Below, piece after piece: positions 31,724 through 43,329 of a stretch of DNA of 64,000 bases. The notes below the pieces were generated by a model. The model worked only from the letters and a program-made list of their open reading frames with translations. It did not search any database and was not told the origin of the DNA. A program made the translations under genes and the position numbers. Every line of letters starts with the position of its first letter. Within the stretch, counting starts at the first letter, position 1. Source of the stretch: Albugo candida (taxonomy: Eukaryota; Oomycota; Peronosporomycetes; Albuginales; Albuginaceae); NCBI GenBank assembly GCA_905220665.1, contig CAJNAR010000145.1, positions 1,154,498 through 1,218,497 of the forward strand, written 5' to 3'.

Positions 31724-32339
31724 CACATGCCCTCCACAGTGTCGAGATAAACGCCTTGGAGCTGTTCATTTTATAATATCTCGGAATCATAGCGTCGGAT
31801 TTGATTTGTTAGTAAACTACACAGGCATCTGCATCTTTATGCATACAAAAATAGCAAGTAGATCTCCATCAAATTTCCAACTTGAGTAATTATCTATGTG
31901 TGTTTCAGTGAAGTTCGTGTTCGCTTATTGAGTATAAGCAGAAGACTCGCGTTTTCTCTACGTGCTCAAATAATTGCACTACCATATCCACACTTGCATT
32001 TCTCCACATAGCGATGTGACTATTCGAAACATAGTTTCCATAAGATAATTCTGGAAACATTATACCATTTTTCGAAAACCACTTCAAAGAACCGCGTCGA
32101 TGAGAATTGCCCTGTTTTTTATTCCAGGTGCGCCTGCGCCACGAGTTAGATATATTTGCCTATACCTTCTGTATAGTGTAGCACAAGATGCAACCTGCAG
32201 TATTTTCATATCAAAAGTATTTTTTAGGCTTGACATTGACATTAGTATACCTTGCAAAGAACGGCAAGTACCACGTTTCCATATTGCTTTGTGCATCAAA
32301 CAAATAACCTGCTTTAAATGATACTATTGAGATAGTAAG
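31724..32339. other. Intergenic, no gene recognised
   Basis: AT-rich spacer between UMP-CMP kinase and PEX11. Short ORFs on both strands (32100-32321 +, 32299-32084 -) have no recognisable family. Confidence 0.4.
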
Positions 32340-33377
32340 ATGCTGCCGGAGCTAAAAGATTGCCTCCAATTCGCCAACAATACAACACACGCAGACAAGA
32401 TCTACAAGACTATAGGTTACGGAAGCGGCTCACTTGGACATGTCTTATCTCATTTTCGAGCCGATCCTGACATTGTTGACGGGCTAAAAAAGCTTTCAAG
32501 CGCAATCAGCTTGGCGCGCTATGTGACACGAGTCACGGGCACCTTTCAGTCTTATGATGCTTTTCGTTGTGTCTCTTGGGCTTTGGATGATGATGATTCC
32601 TTAAACCGACTAATAGCTAAAGCCCAGGCATTCACCATGATGCTTTATTACCCTTTGGAACATGTATCATACATCGGATTTATGTATGCAACATTCACTA
32701 GCTGATCGTATACATGCTTGACTATCCAAATTCAATGCCCCAACGAATGAATTAGGGCGCCAAAGCTAATTCGAATTGATGCTGGGAAAATCTCTCGGCA
32801 GTCTTGCATCGCATGGCTGATGTATATAATCTTGGATATGTACGCAAATCAACGAAGGTGCCTCCATTTTATTGCTTCTACGCGTCAAAGAAGTCAATTA
32901 TTCCGATTGTAGGATTCGAAAACTTGCGTTAGAGGAATGCAGCATTCTCGAGGGCTCTGATGATACAGATCGTAAAGTGAGTACTAATATGTGTAAACTC
33001 AATCATTCGCACGCTTCAAAACACTTGTAGAAAAAACTCCCAGAGATTCGGACGAGGTACTCCTATAGCTTTTACGGTTGGATATTGAAGTGAGCGCTGA
33101 GTTATATTGTTGCAAGCAGGAAAAGCGAACTACATTACACACAACTCAGAAATGCTTGTCTCCTGCCCACTTGTTTGCACTGGTCCATACATGAAGGCGT
33201 GTTGCCAGGTGATGGAAAATACATGACGAAATTTTTCACATAAAATTTACTATTTCTTGTATTTCTGGTTGTACAGAATCAGTGGTGCAATACCTATGTT
33301 GTTTGGAAGCCTGTGTTGGGTTATGGCGCGCTTGGACAAATTCGACACGACAGTCAGAACGCGCTCAGCGTAGCTGA
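32340..33377 (+). CDS. PEX11: Peroxisomal membrane protein PEX11 family
   Basis: Peroxisome membrane elongation and division factor. Six exons: 32340-32683, 32756-32857, 32913-32976, 33031-33089, 33150-33208, 33277-33377; introns of 72, 55, 54, 60 and 68 nt, all GT..AG. Phases close to give 242 residues, the usual PEX11 size. The N-terminal amphipathic segment has KIYKTIGYGSGSL and KKLSSAISLARYVTRVTGTF; then come the helical core (MMLYYPLEHVSYIGFM|APK), an arginine-containing loop (YANQRRIRKLALEE) and the typical C-terminal part ILKNACLLPTCLHW (cf. 'lKN..DLPlALhW') with a last hydrophobic helix (VVQYLCCLEACVGLWRA). This is the last ordinary gene before the repeat-rich chromosome end. Confidence 0.85.
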
Positions 33378-34115
33378 TTATGTTGTTCCTATGTAGCTAA
33401 TCCACTCGTTACCTCCATGTGCTGGTTGAATCGTTGTTATCGCAAATACTCGTTTGAGAAATCAAAGATCGAGCCTGCTCAAACATGTCGGTACATTTGA
33501 ACTCATATGTACGGCTATTCAGCGTACATGCAAGTAATTCAAAAACGTATCTATCCTCGCAATTGCTCAAATGTTTCGAAGTGATCGAAAGATCCCGCAC
33601 GATTAATCGAGTCGCACTTGTTTTCGCAATACTGTGTACTTGTGTACAATTACCAATGGCATTAATTTGGTTACGGATGCACCAGGAGTTCTCAAATCAG
33701 GTATATTACAGCTAGATTCTTTTCGTTCATAATGCCTCGATTCAATTTCCCTTCAGTGTGCTACCTGAAAAGTATTAGGACAAAAGCACAATCAGGAACC
33801 AAGAGAATCCAAGACAATTGATTATCTCCCGGTTCAACAAATATGCAGCAGTCCTTGAAATGTTCCTATGTATCCGTGCTACTATAGATTGTACAAGTTG
33901 CCGAAAAGTCTGCTTAATTTGACAACTTCCGTAGCAAAAATTGGTCATTTGTATCAAATGATAGTAGAACTTGAGTGCCTCCAATGCCGTACATACCACT
34001 AAGGCGAAAAACCGCCCTAGACTAAACGAATGATTCGTCAATCCCTTTGCACTGAGATGTTTCTCCATTCTCAACTTGTCGGCCACTACATAATCCTTAT
34101 TTTGATTGAACAGGT
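33378..34115. other. Boundary between gene-dense core and repeat region
   Basis: Two ORFs without family resemblance: 33485-33715 (+), 76 residues with one hydrophobic stretch (ALVFAILCTCVQLPMALIWL), and 34224-33775 (-), 149 residues (MLGKNVAPHLDWRDGSRQ..). The latter overlaps the LINE remnant to the right. Neither can be called a gene with confidence. Confidence 0.35.
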
Positions 34116-35150
34116 TTGATATTCCAAATCGATAGTTCGCAACAAGCAAATGCTCTAGTGTCCAATTGGGCTGACGTGAACCGTCCCTCCAGTCTAAGTG
34201 AGGTGCAACGTTTTTCCCCAGCACAGACGGCAGAGCAAGCGGATCTCACCCCGGAGGACATTGGTTTGATCCCCTGTGATATGGGCAGCGTTTTGAGCGC
34301 AAGCAAAAGCCTGAAAAACATTTGTCTCCCCAGCTTTGATGCAAGACTTCAGTGATATTCCACAGTCACGTATTAATGATACGATAGTTAATGTAGTAAT
34401 AGTGCAATAAAATCCTCTCAATCCCAGTGAGATATCCCAGGACGGCTCTGGTGTTAGTACTTCTGCTTCATTACAGGCAGGGGATATTGTCTCCAAAAAC
34501 GCGGACAAGAGAAAGATATACCGACCTGAACGGACCTTTTATAGTCTTGAGAGTCTTCCGGGAGAACAAATTCGAGCGAAAGCGCTGTGCTACGATTTGA
34601 TACCGACTTAGAACACCAGAGTGGTGGTCCTTGAACGCAGCAAGACCTTTCAAGATACTCAAGGTCACCTTTTAATATTTTGGAACGGGTCAAAGCCCTT
34701 TCGAGCCCTGATGCGAGATCATGACTACCAAGTACTGAAAACTAAATCTATCAACGCTTGGAAATAGAAAACGCCCGGCGGCAACATTTATGTGATGTTA
34801 TAACGGAAGATGAATGTCAACAGCTGGAGTGCCAGCCGGTGACCCTTGGGGGCACAAGCTTTGTACGGAAAAATGATTCTCTCGAATCCAAATGATTTCT
34901 CGATGTATTCGTCGTGGGCAGTGGTATTTGATACTTTCAAAAAGCTATCCAGGGCAAGGGAGCCGTGATGATCATGTGGAGAGTGTACTTTGGCACTCAT
35001 ACGTGACCTCCGCAGTTGATCAGTTCGGCAAGTATGTGAGCAAATACTGCATAAGGGAAGCTATCATATCCTATAAGAGGGAGAAATACTCCAATCCTTT
35101 CGGAACGAGTACGTTTCGGTTTACGTGGTCCGTATTACTTCGGCTTAGAG
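34116..35150 (+). mobile_element. Degenerate LINE ORF1-like remnant
   Basis: Plus-strand fragments with frameshifts resemble the ORF1 region of the LINE at 46,540: both contain the peptide block ECQPVT (34829 onward here, 47130 onward there) followed about 150-200 bases later by a WRVYFG block (34978 onward; 47342 onward). Surrounding frames (34116-34355; DIGLIPCDMGSVLSASKSL) are open but short. No endonuclease or reverse transcriptase part is present, so this is a truncated or decayed copy. Its exact ends cannot be seen. Confidence 0.5.
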
Positions 35151-35648
35151 GCTGAAGCAGCATCATATACAATATCAAGTTCTGCTTAACAAAGCAGCCT
35201 TGGTGGCTTCCGTTAAGTCCAATGTTTCGGCTCAACATCAGAATATCGTGGTGGGGATATTTGAACAAAAGACTCATATGAATCTTATTGGAGTTCAAAT
35301 CCCCCCATATCACATCATCAGAATCTTCCATCTTTGCTCCTATAACACTTCCACTCTTTCAGTCGGAGGCAAGTATAAGGTCGCCAGCATCTCGCGATGG
35401 AGATGAGCTCATGCATTTTCATGCAGCTTGATCGTCAATAGTAGGCATCCCACCCATCGAGACATTTTAGCACATGCGGTTGAAGCGTGACCTCAAGTGC
35501 TTCTTCTTTTTGCGCATTAGCGATTGATTCTGTGTGCTTTCGTCTATGGAGGTAGAGCTAGAGAAAAGTGAAGATGGAACCAATTTTGGCGCATGAAAAA
35601 GGACTCGATATATTTCAATGAACACAATGATGCCGACGACACTATATA
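35151..35648. other. Unassigned repeat-region DNA
   Basis: No protein resemblance in any frame; lies between the LINE remnant and the left copy of LTR class B. Confidence 0.4.
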
Positions 35649-35813
35649 TAACGAAGTACAACTACTTCTCAGTGCTGAAAAATGGAAAGTAGTATTAAGA
35701 GTTCAAAACACTGCTAAAATGAATGTGTAAATATCCTCATAAACTGATCACTCCTTCCAGATAGTTCGAAGTCCACTGCCCATGGCCAGTTTCCCTTTTA
35801 ACGACACACATAA
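35649..35813 (-). repeat. LTR class B, left copy
   Basis: About 165 bp that matches, imperfectly, 45141-45306 in the same orientation: shared blocks include CAACTACTTCTCAGTGCTG, AAAGTAGTATTAAGAG, CATAAACTGATCA and GACACACATAA. The two copies flank the whole copia block, as LTRs of an outer element would. Clear TG..CA ends are not preserved. Confidence 0.6.
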
Positions 35814-36015
35814 TGTTAGCAAATGCGTAGTGTTGGCGGTGGTAAAATGAATACTAAACTACATTTAGGTCCTTAGTCGCAAACTCTCTTGCTACTCTAA
35901 GCCTACTGGATTCTTCGACTATACCTTGATAATTTTCCATACCGCGCATTACTAATCGTAGTCTCGCATTAGATCGCGCCTGGCCGCGCGTCAGTAATCC
36001 TGTGCCGTTCCAACA
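35814..36015 (-). repeat. LTR class A, left copy (3' LTR of copia element 1)
   Basis: 202 bp, near-identical to 40723-40928. It begins TGTTAG and ends CCAACA (the partner ends CTAACA, a perfect inverted repeat of TGTTAG). Shared internal blocks include CAAACTCTCTTGCTAC, GCCTACTGGATTCTTCGACT and ATACCTTGATAATTTTCCA. It directly abuts LTR class B on its left. Confidence 0.85.
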
Positions 36016-36023
36016 TGCATGTG

Positions 36024-36236
36024 AGCTACTCGATGAGGTTAAATCAAAGTGGAAGCTCCAATGATCCTTCATGTCGACAAGCAGGCGGAGATTAATCAGA
36101 TCATCGGCGAGGCCAGCTCGGGAAGAGCGAAACACATCGCGGAAAGGCGCAATTTCGTAAAGGATTGCAGCAAGAAGGGAGTGATCAACGTGGTGTATTG
36201 CGAGTCTAAAATATTGCTGACTGACGTGCTCACCAT
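36024..36236 (+). pseudogene. Copia RNase H fragment inserted in opposite orientation
   Basis: Plus-strand frame with the copia RNase H end: MILHVDKQAEINQIIGEAS, GRAKHIAERRNFVKD, VVYCESKILLTDVLT. The host element (copia 1) is on the minus strand and has its own RNase H at 36572-36354, so this is a foreign or inverted piece sitting between LTR A and the 3' terminal internal sequence. Confidence 0.75.
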
Positions 36237-36353
36237 AGCGTAATCTGACAACAGCACACACCTCGTCAAACACTCCTCCTTACGATCGTATCATTGTCAC
36301 CTTAGCTAGTGTAAACCCACTAGCGGTCGCAGCTTGGCGAGCTTGTGCTTGTC

Positions 36354-37961
36354 TTATGCCTTGGTCAATAGGTTAGAAAGCATGAGCTCGGACTGAACGT
36401 AGCATGGCTCCAGTATGCCACGATTGGCAAAGTCCTTTACAAACTTGAGGCGAGCATCGATATGTTTTGCTCTCATGGACAAAGCCTCACCCTCAATTTG
36501 GTGGATAGCCGCTTGATTATCCACATGCATCTTCATGGGCAGAGACGGTGCAAGCCCCACTTCCATCAGCATTTCCTTATCCCAAGGAGCTCGCGCGCCA
36601 TTTCGGACGCTGCCACAAACTCGGCCTCCATCGTCGAAATCGACACTCTTCCTTGCTTTTTCGCCGACCAGCTCACGGGTATTCCATTGAACAACACCAT
36701 CGCTCCAGATAGGGACTTGTTGTCATCCTTGTCCTCTGCGAAGTATGCATCGCTATATGACTCTAGCGTAACAGCATCTTCACCATCAGCACCGGCACGT
36801 ATCTCGAGCCTTATATTCTTGATTCCCGAAAGGTACCTTGCAATTCTCTTGGCCAATTTCCAGTCTTGCTCCTGCGGCTGATGAGTTTGACGCGTTTCCT
36901 TGTGCACCGCAAACGTGATGTCTGGGGGAGTGCACCTCGCGACCCACAACACACTTCCAACGAGGGACTGAAACGACCGGATTGACGGTTTTCCAGGTTC
37001 TGCGTCCTTCGAAATCAGTATACTTTCCGCTCTGGCTACGTCATAGCACTACTCCTCGATCGGTGTACGCGTTGGATTCGCCGACGCCAAACCGTGTTCC
37101 CGGAGCAATTTTTGTATCGTCTCCTCCTGATCCAGAGCATAGAAGTGCGCATCGAGCGACTTAACTCGAATTCCTAGAAATTTGAACACATCTCCCAGGT
37201 TCTTCATTGAAAGCGATTCCATTGCTGTAAAAAACCAATCGACCGAGGTAGCCTTTGTCGCCGTGACTAGGATTTGTCGACGTACACGCCAACTACAGTC
37301 ATATCATCACCGTCGCGTTTGTAGTACAACCATAAATCACTGATGCACTCTTCAAATCCTGACTCCTTGAGTCTCGTATGCAACAGCTGGCTCCATAATC
37401 TTCCCACCTGTTTTAACCCATACAGGCTTTTCTTCAACTCGAGTGCGACTTTCAATTGCCCTGGACACTCCAAGCTCCTTGAGGTTTTCGTCCTTGATCT
37501 TCATGCCTCTTGGTACGTGTAGCAATATCTCCAAATGCTCCTCTTTGTTAGCCTTTACATAGGCATTTGGAATGTCGCCATGTTTTGCAGGCGCACCCCA
37601 TGTCGCCGCAAGTCCCAGCATCACTTTCATCGTTGACGTGTCCATAACGGCGGTGAAGGTCACTGAGTAGTCAGCACCAAAGAATTGTTTATTTCCGCAT
37701 GCAACGAGTCGTGCCTTGAGCCGGTCCACTGCACCGTTTTCGTCTTTCTTGGTCTTGTACACCCACTGTGCTGTGCAACATTTTTGCAGAGGCTGGTCGC
37801 TTGATCACGTTCCAAACTTCGTTGGACTCAAGCGCCTGAATTTCTTCAAGCATTGCCTTGCTACAACCTTCAGCCTTTGGGCTGAGCATCGCCTCAGCGT
37901 GCGTCTTCGGGTCAGGCTCGTATACTTGTAGCACGGTGGCTATATCAATCTTCGTAGACAT
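36354..37961 (-). pseudogene. Copia 1 reverse transcriptase / RNase H (broken)
   Basis: Minus-strand pieces in successive frames: 37961-37689 (start of RT: ALESNEVWNVIKRP), 37762-37352 (RLKARLVACGNKQ, AVMDTSTMKVMLGLAA), 37473-37267 (LKKSLYGLKQVGRLW, ending VGVYVDKS and stop where YVDD is expected), 36952-36566 (WVARCTPPDITFAV, SISTMEAEFVAASE) and 36572-36354 (MHVDNQAAIHQIEGEA, LLTKA). At least three frame changes and a damaged active site. Confidence 0.85.
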
Positions 37962-39302
37962 TCCTTCTTGCTTCGACTGCTTAGTTGACCTACGTGTGGA
38001 ATAGGGGTCACGCGTCCACTTCTTAAGCTTCCCTTGCCCTGAGTTTTGGTTGCTCGCTCTGCAACTCCGAAAGCGTTTGAATATTCTTGACGTGTTGCGT
38101 CACAACGACGACGTTGTCCTTGCGTATATATACTCGATAGCCTTTGGTCTCGTCGCTGCGCCCGACGATCATGCCAACCCGGGCTCGATGCGCGAGTGAA
38201 TTCTTCTTCAGGTCGCGGTATACGGTACACATGGAGTCAAATCAACGATACCGCGTAGATATGGAACTTGCTGAGTCAGCACCTCGATTGGGGATGCACG
38301 ATTGTGGTTCGATTTTGTAGAACTGCGATTCAATATGTACGCCGAGTACTCAAACGCGTCACCCCAGAAATACAGCGGGAGGGCGCTTCCGAATATCATC
38401 GAGCGCGCCATATTTAACACCGTACGGTGCATGCGCTCTACTTTGCCATTTGACGCTTGATTTCACGCCTCGCTGACCTGTCTCGTCACGCCGGTTGTTT
38501 TGCATAGTAAATCCACGTCTAATACTCACCGCCGCCATCGGTTCGAATAACATGTACCCGGCAATTGAAACGTTTCTCGAAGAACGTCAAGAACTCCTTG
38601 AACTTCCGTACCTCTTGGTCCTTGGTACGCGCGAGGAAATGCGACAGTAGTTATACATGTGATTAACAAAATTGATGAGGTACCGATTTCCCATTCGGTC
38701 CTTTGGTGTCATCGGTCCTTTTAGGTCCGAGCAAACCACACCACCAATGCGATTAATCGGTGTGTTACCCCCGGTGTCTTTTCTGGGCTGCACAATTTTG
38801 GTCTGTTTTGCTTGCGCACACGTGACACATGTCTTTCGTTGATGATCAGTAATTCTTAGCTTGGATCTAGGCTCACGTGACATTAGTTCAATTGTGTCAT
38901 AGGAGAGGTGACCTAGGCGTTGATGAAAGTGCATTTGGGTCCTTGCATGCACACCTACATCACCTTCCCGCTCATTCGCTTTGTCGGTTGTAGTAATAAC
39001 CTGGCCGACCTCTTTTGGACCTCTTATCACGTCCTTGGTCTTCAGAACTAACACATTGTTATGCATCGCCACGTCGAATATAACGTCCCCGGTAGTAACG
39101 ATATAATCGATCGCTGAGCATCCTTGTATTCGAGCGCGTAGCCTTTTAGCTCAAATATGCCAAATGACACGATATTGCGAGTCAGCATCGGTGCATAGTA
39201 GACTTCAGTAAGTCGAATTTTAGTTGGTCTTCCGCGTGCCATCACGCGAAAAACCACACTTCCGACCATTGTTAGCTGAAGCGGTTTTTCATCGGCGACC
39301 AA
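37940..39302 (-). pseudogene. Copia 1 integrase region (broken)
   Basis: The end of the protease region and GAG-pre-integrase (MHFHQRLGHLSYDTIELM with the zinc-binding H..H..C..C pattern, CVTCAQAKQ) run from 39302 to 38587. Integrase-core and C-terminal fragments follow at 38553-37940 (MHRTVLNMARSMIFGSALPL; AYILNRSSTK). Split over at least four frames. Confidence 0.8.
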
Positions 39303-39509
39303 ACATTTGTCTTCACACTTGCGGGCATTATCGAGCAGTGCGCTATTATTCAGCAGGTGTCTGAGGGAACCGCTATCCAGGATCCATGAATCATTTTAGG
39401 CCTTGGCATCTTGTACACACAGCGTGTAGTTGATAAAATCCTTGGTTTTAGTGTTGTTTCGTCAAGCTCCCTTGGCATCATTAGCTCTCTTCGTCTTCTT
39501 CCTTTCTTC

Positions 39510-40620
39510 AGGACAGACCTAATGGATGTGCCCGACCTTGCCACACCCAAAACACGTGCGCGTGTCAACGAGTGGCTTATGTTCGGAAACATGGGAAACT
39601 ACGTCCTTACCAAACGAAGCAGCGCTTCGAGTATCCAACTCCGCAGACTGCACGGAATGCGCGAGCTCTTTGGCTTGTCCAAGGTAATCAACCCGTTGCG
39701 TGTATTCATCTAAAGCGGACAAGTCGTCCGACTTTCTCCTCTTTCTACTGGACTTGGTGGTCGTACTTGGCCATAAGTACCGTGTGGAGCTCACTTGATG
39801 CACACTACACATTGTTGTCCAGCACCTGCGCGTCAGCGCCACCACATGCATCACTCACCGCCACCAAGTAGAGGAAATGCTCGGGCCAGCTCCTCTTGGA
39901 GTATTTCTTTGCCGTGAACAGTTTTATCGACTGTGAAGCAGTGACAGTAGTCTTAGACGTCTGATGTAAGCGTTCCATTACGTGCGCGAGAGTCGAAATC
40001 TGTCTTCACCAAGTCTCGACCTGCTTGTTGTAGTACCGCTCAGCGATACCACTCAGATAGTGCCCGAGCAGGCCCCGTCTTCACGTCTTCTGACCTGCCT
40101 CATGAATGTCCTGTCCCAATCTAGGAAATCGGAACCCAATCCTCGATACAGCTCTGAGCCATCAAACTTTCGAATCGTCAGTCTTCGTTGACGCTCATCC
40201 GGTACCCACATTGCATGCTGAGCGTCCTGCTCCATGCGGCGCGCGTATTATTGCGATGCCGCGTAATCCATGTTCGAATACGGAGTACGAACCGGTGGTG
40301 CTGCTTGCGCTGTTCGCCATTCTGGCTGAACCGAGTCTCTTCGTGCACCATGCTGTAGCATCTTCGGCTGACCTTGGCCAACTCCTGGACGCACCGGTGA
40401 ATGGCCGAGCGCATCGATGTGCATTGGTGCACCACCGCGACCTTGTCCCAGCACTGATAGGAACATCCCTGACTCGATCGCGCCTATGATCTTTTCGTCT
40501 TCATCGCGATTCAGCTGCGAGACCTCCATCTGCGTCATCCACGCTTGGAGGGCGTTGAGGGCCGCGAGTATTTTGGTGCTGACGTCATCGTTCCTTTCGT
40601 GGACCATCGCTTCACCTTGA
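39510..40620 (-). pseudogene. Copia 1 gag (broken)
   Basis: Gag fragments on the minus strand: 40607-40248 (helical start, ALNALQAWMTQMEVSQL), 40235-40053 (IRKFDGSELYRGLGSDFLDW, the 'F.G..Y..W' type signature of copia gag) and 39854-39519 (ending in the CCHC zinc knuckle CFGCGKVGH). Frames shift between the pieces. Confidence 0.75.
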
Positions 40621-40703
40621 ACTACCGCTGGAGACGCCGTGGCCCTTTAGAGGCCGGCGTCAAAGCCGACTGGAGTTGGTGGGTTTGGCGCGCCGTTAGA
40701 ACT

Positions 40704-40722
40704 AGTCTTTGGGCTCATAACC
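40704..40722 (-). other. Primer-binding site of copia 1 (half-tRNA initiator Met type)
   Basis: Immediately internal to the 5' LTR, the minus strand reads GGTTATGAGCCCAAAGAC. This pairs with the internal anticodon-stem region of initiator tRNA-Met (TGGGCCCATAACC in the tRNA) with one mismatch, the mode known for Drosophila copia, rather than with a tRNA 3' end. Confidence 0.65.
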
Positions 40723-40928
40723 TGTTAGCGAATGCGTAGTATTGGTGGTGGTAAAATGAATACTAAAGTATATCTAGGTCCTTAGTTCGCAAACTCTCTT
40801 GCTACCCTGAGCCTACTGGATTCTTCGACTATACCTTGATAATTTTCCACACCGTGCATTACTAATCGTATAGTAGCGCATAAGAAATCCCCTGGCCGCG
40901 CGCCAGTAATCCTGTGCCGTTACTAACA
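40723..40928 (-). repeat. LTR class A, right copy (5' LTR of copia 1)
   Basis: 206 bp from TGTTAG to CTAACA, matching 35814-36015. To its right (40929-40975) lies sequence like the 3' internal terminus of the same family (compare GTAACCTGACAACAGCAC with GTAATCTGACAACAGCAC at 36239), so it may also serve as the 3' LTR of the element to its right. Confidence 0.85.
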
Positions 40929-41013
40929 TGCATTGTGCGAAAGCGTAACCTGACAACAGCACACCCTTTTTCAGCACATTAGCGTAGTAATTCCTAATCC
41001 TCTACACTCCCCT

Positions 41014-42313
41014 TCAACTTGCACTCTCGCGAATTCCACTTTCATTGCGTAGTTGCAGTAATTGTGGTGCACCAAGTGGCTTCTTCAAATAGTCAGCAAG
41101 TTTCATAGCTGACGGAATTTGCTTGAGCTGCATCTCGCCTTGTTCAACGTGTTCCCGAACGAAATGCATGCTGAGGTCAATGGGTTTAGCTCTTGACGTG
41201 TATCCTTGATTCGTCGAAATACTTATCGCTTGTTGTCCATGTGCACTGTAGTCGCGGTCTTGCAAATGACACCCATCTCTTTGAGCAAATAACGAATCCA
41301 TATAATTTCTCGTGTAGCTAGGGGCAGTGCCAAGCTAGGGGCAGTGACATATATTCCGCTTCAGTAGATGATAAAGCTACCGAAGTTCGGCGTTTGCTTT
41401 TATATACGACAACTGCGCCATCGAGCAAAATCATTACACCAGATGTAGATCGACGAGCCTTCTTGTTATTTCCCCTCCATAATATAGTATAAAACGCGTA
41501 AAGCCGCACACCAGTGCATCAGCCGTCGCTGGTCCAAGTACTGCGATAAAACTGACATCGCATAGATAATATCTGGTCGCGTTGAGTTCGCAATGTAAAA
41601 CAGTGAACCGACCAGTTTGCGATACGAGGTGCTATCTTTAAGCACTGGGTGTGGCTCATTAGAAGTTAAGTCTTGGGCTGTATAGATAAGATTGCGAACT
41701 GCATAGGCTCCACTTTGATCAAACTTTTAAAATAAAAATTTATCAAGTTTTCTTCGAGACCAACTTCACAATAATTTGGAACTGTTTTAAGACCAACTCA
41801 TCTTTTTCTTGTGAATAATCCACTTCCATGCCCAAAATAAACCGCGCAGCTCCAAGTGACTTGACAGTAAAATGAACTGGTAATTCCTTGAAAATCGTGT
41901 CTTCCAACTCGGAGTTCATCCCCATAGAAGACTATCTATGTGGGTGACTTGATCTTTGCATGATTGCATCGAAAAAAAATATATGTGCCTGCTCGAAATT
42001 GTTTGAATCCCATGGTAGACAACACGGAGCATATTTTCTTGTGCCAGACCGCAGCCGCTTGCTTCAATCTATATAAACTGCGTCGTAATTTGCTCACCAT
42101 TCCAGGTGCAATCTCAGCTCCAAGGGGTGGCTCCATGAAAACTTCTTCCAAATCACTATTTAGAAACGCCGTTTCCACGTCAAATTTCCGGATTACATAT
42201 TGCACTATGCAACAAACCGACAGAAACAGGCGAATCGTATTTGAGCATGCAACAGGTGAATGTGTGTCTAAATGATCAAAGCCATGAGTTTGTAAATATC
42301 CGAGGACAACCAA
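41014..42313 (-). pseudogene. Copia 2 reverse transcriptase / RNase H (broken)
   Basis: 42313-41936 carries RT (SNTIRLFLSVCCIVQYVIRK, FDVETAFLNSDLEEVFMEPP, LRRSLYRLKQAAAVWHKK); 41925-41743 carries the RT end (FTVKSLGAARFILGMEVD); 41509-41318 carries the RNase H start (RSTSGVMILLDGAVV, SSTEAEYMSL); 41301-41014 carries the RNase H end (IDLSMHFVREHVEQGEMQL, LADYLKKPLG). Frameshifts fall between the pieces. Confidence 0.85.
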
Positions 42314-43329
42314 ACGCGCTTTGTAATGAACGATGTGACTGTTCTCATCGTACTTATGCCCAAATACCCCCTTGTGACCTATAAACTTGACACCCGAAGG
42401 ACGGTAGATAACGTTCCATGTGCGGTTCTTACGGTGAGCTTTAAGTCCGCTTGACTAGTTTCTTTCCATTTTTCTGCGTTCGTTGACTACAACGTTTCTC
42501 GGAAATTCATCGGTACATCAGTGGTAGAAAGCAAGAATTCGTAATCGTCAACACATTGACGTTTGGTTTCCGGCTCGATTCGCTCGCTGTACACCGGCGA
42601 TCCATCAGTCAGGAGTGGTAAGTTAGCAATATCATCGTCAAAACTATCCTTAATGAGTAGATGAGATGGTATAGATGAACTATGAGACCTTTTGCTCGAC
42701 CCCGAGTATATCTCAAATCGGGTATCTGGGGTGGGGTGGGGGTGGAAATCCTCACAATGTACAATAGCTCGTGACGGATCAGGTATTGCGTTGATTGGTT
42801 GTATATCTGTGCGCCCCGTCAATCGGAACCATTGCTAAGGTGTGTGACTGATTGAGATTTTCAGACGCATCCACAACCATGTCTTCCCAGCTAGTATCCA
42901 TGTCAGTGGTGTCATCGACGTCCATACCCTCTACATCTCTATTATTGTTCGAATCAGGTACGCCTACCTTCACTTCATCATTTTCATCATGGCAACGTTT
43001 GCATTGAGCAGAAGAAGCACTTGAAACAACATCATCTTTGTACCGAATTGGAGGTCGCTCGTCTAACGTAACGGACCTAGTTATTACCAATTGTTCTCTC
43101 ACCAGATCCTATACTCGGTATGCCTTTGATGTGTCCGAATACCCAAGAATTATACAATTGTTTGTTTTGCTGTCCCATTTAGTTCGCTTGCAATCCCCGA
43201 CTCGTAGATATCCAGTAAAACCAAGTACACGAAAAGAACTTAGGTTTGGGTTCGAGCAATACAGCGTTTCATGTGGAATAGTGTTAGATCGCGCAGTATT
43301 CGGAATTCGATTGATGGTGTAGGAGCCGT

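Larger units (their letters stand above)
35814..40928 (-). mobile_element. Ty1/copia LTR retrotransposon 1 (degenerate)
   Basis: Full-length but broken element on the minus strand: 5' LTR A 40928-40723; primer-binding site 40722-40704; gag about 40620-39510 ending in the zinc knuckle CFGCGKVGHIH; protease region near 39400 (WILDSGS is visible in one frame with stops close by); GAG-pre-integrase (FHQRLGHLS..CVTCAQAKQTK, 39072-38587) and integrase; reverse transcriptase about 37970-36990 (RLKARLVACGNKQ, LKKSLYGLKQVGRLW); RNase H 36952-36354; 3' LTR A 36015-35814. The gene order PR-IN-RT-RH defines copia. Several frameshifts separate the pieces and the RT active-site YVDD reads YVDK followed by a stop, so it cannot be autonomous. 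Confidence 0.88.
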
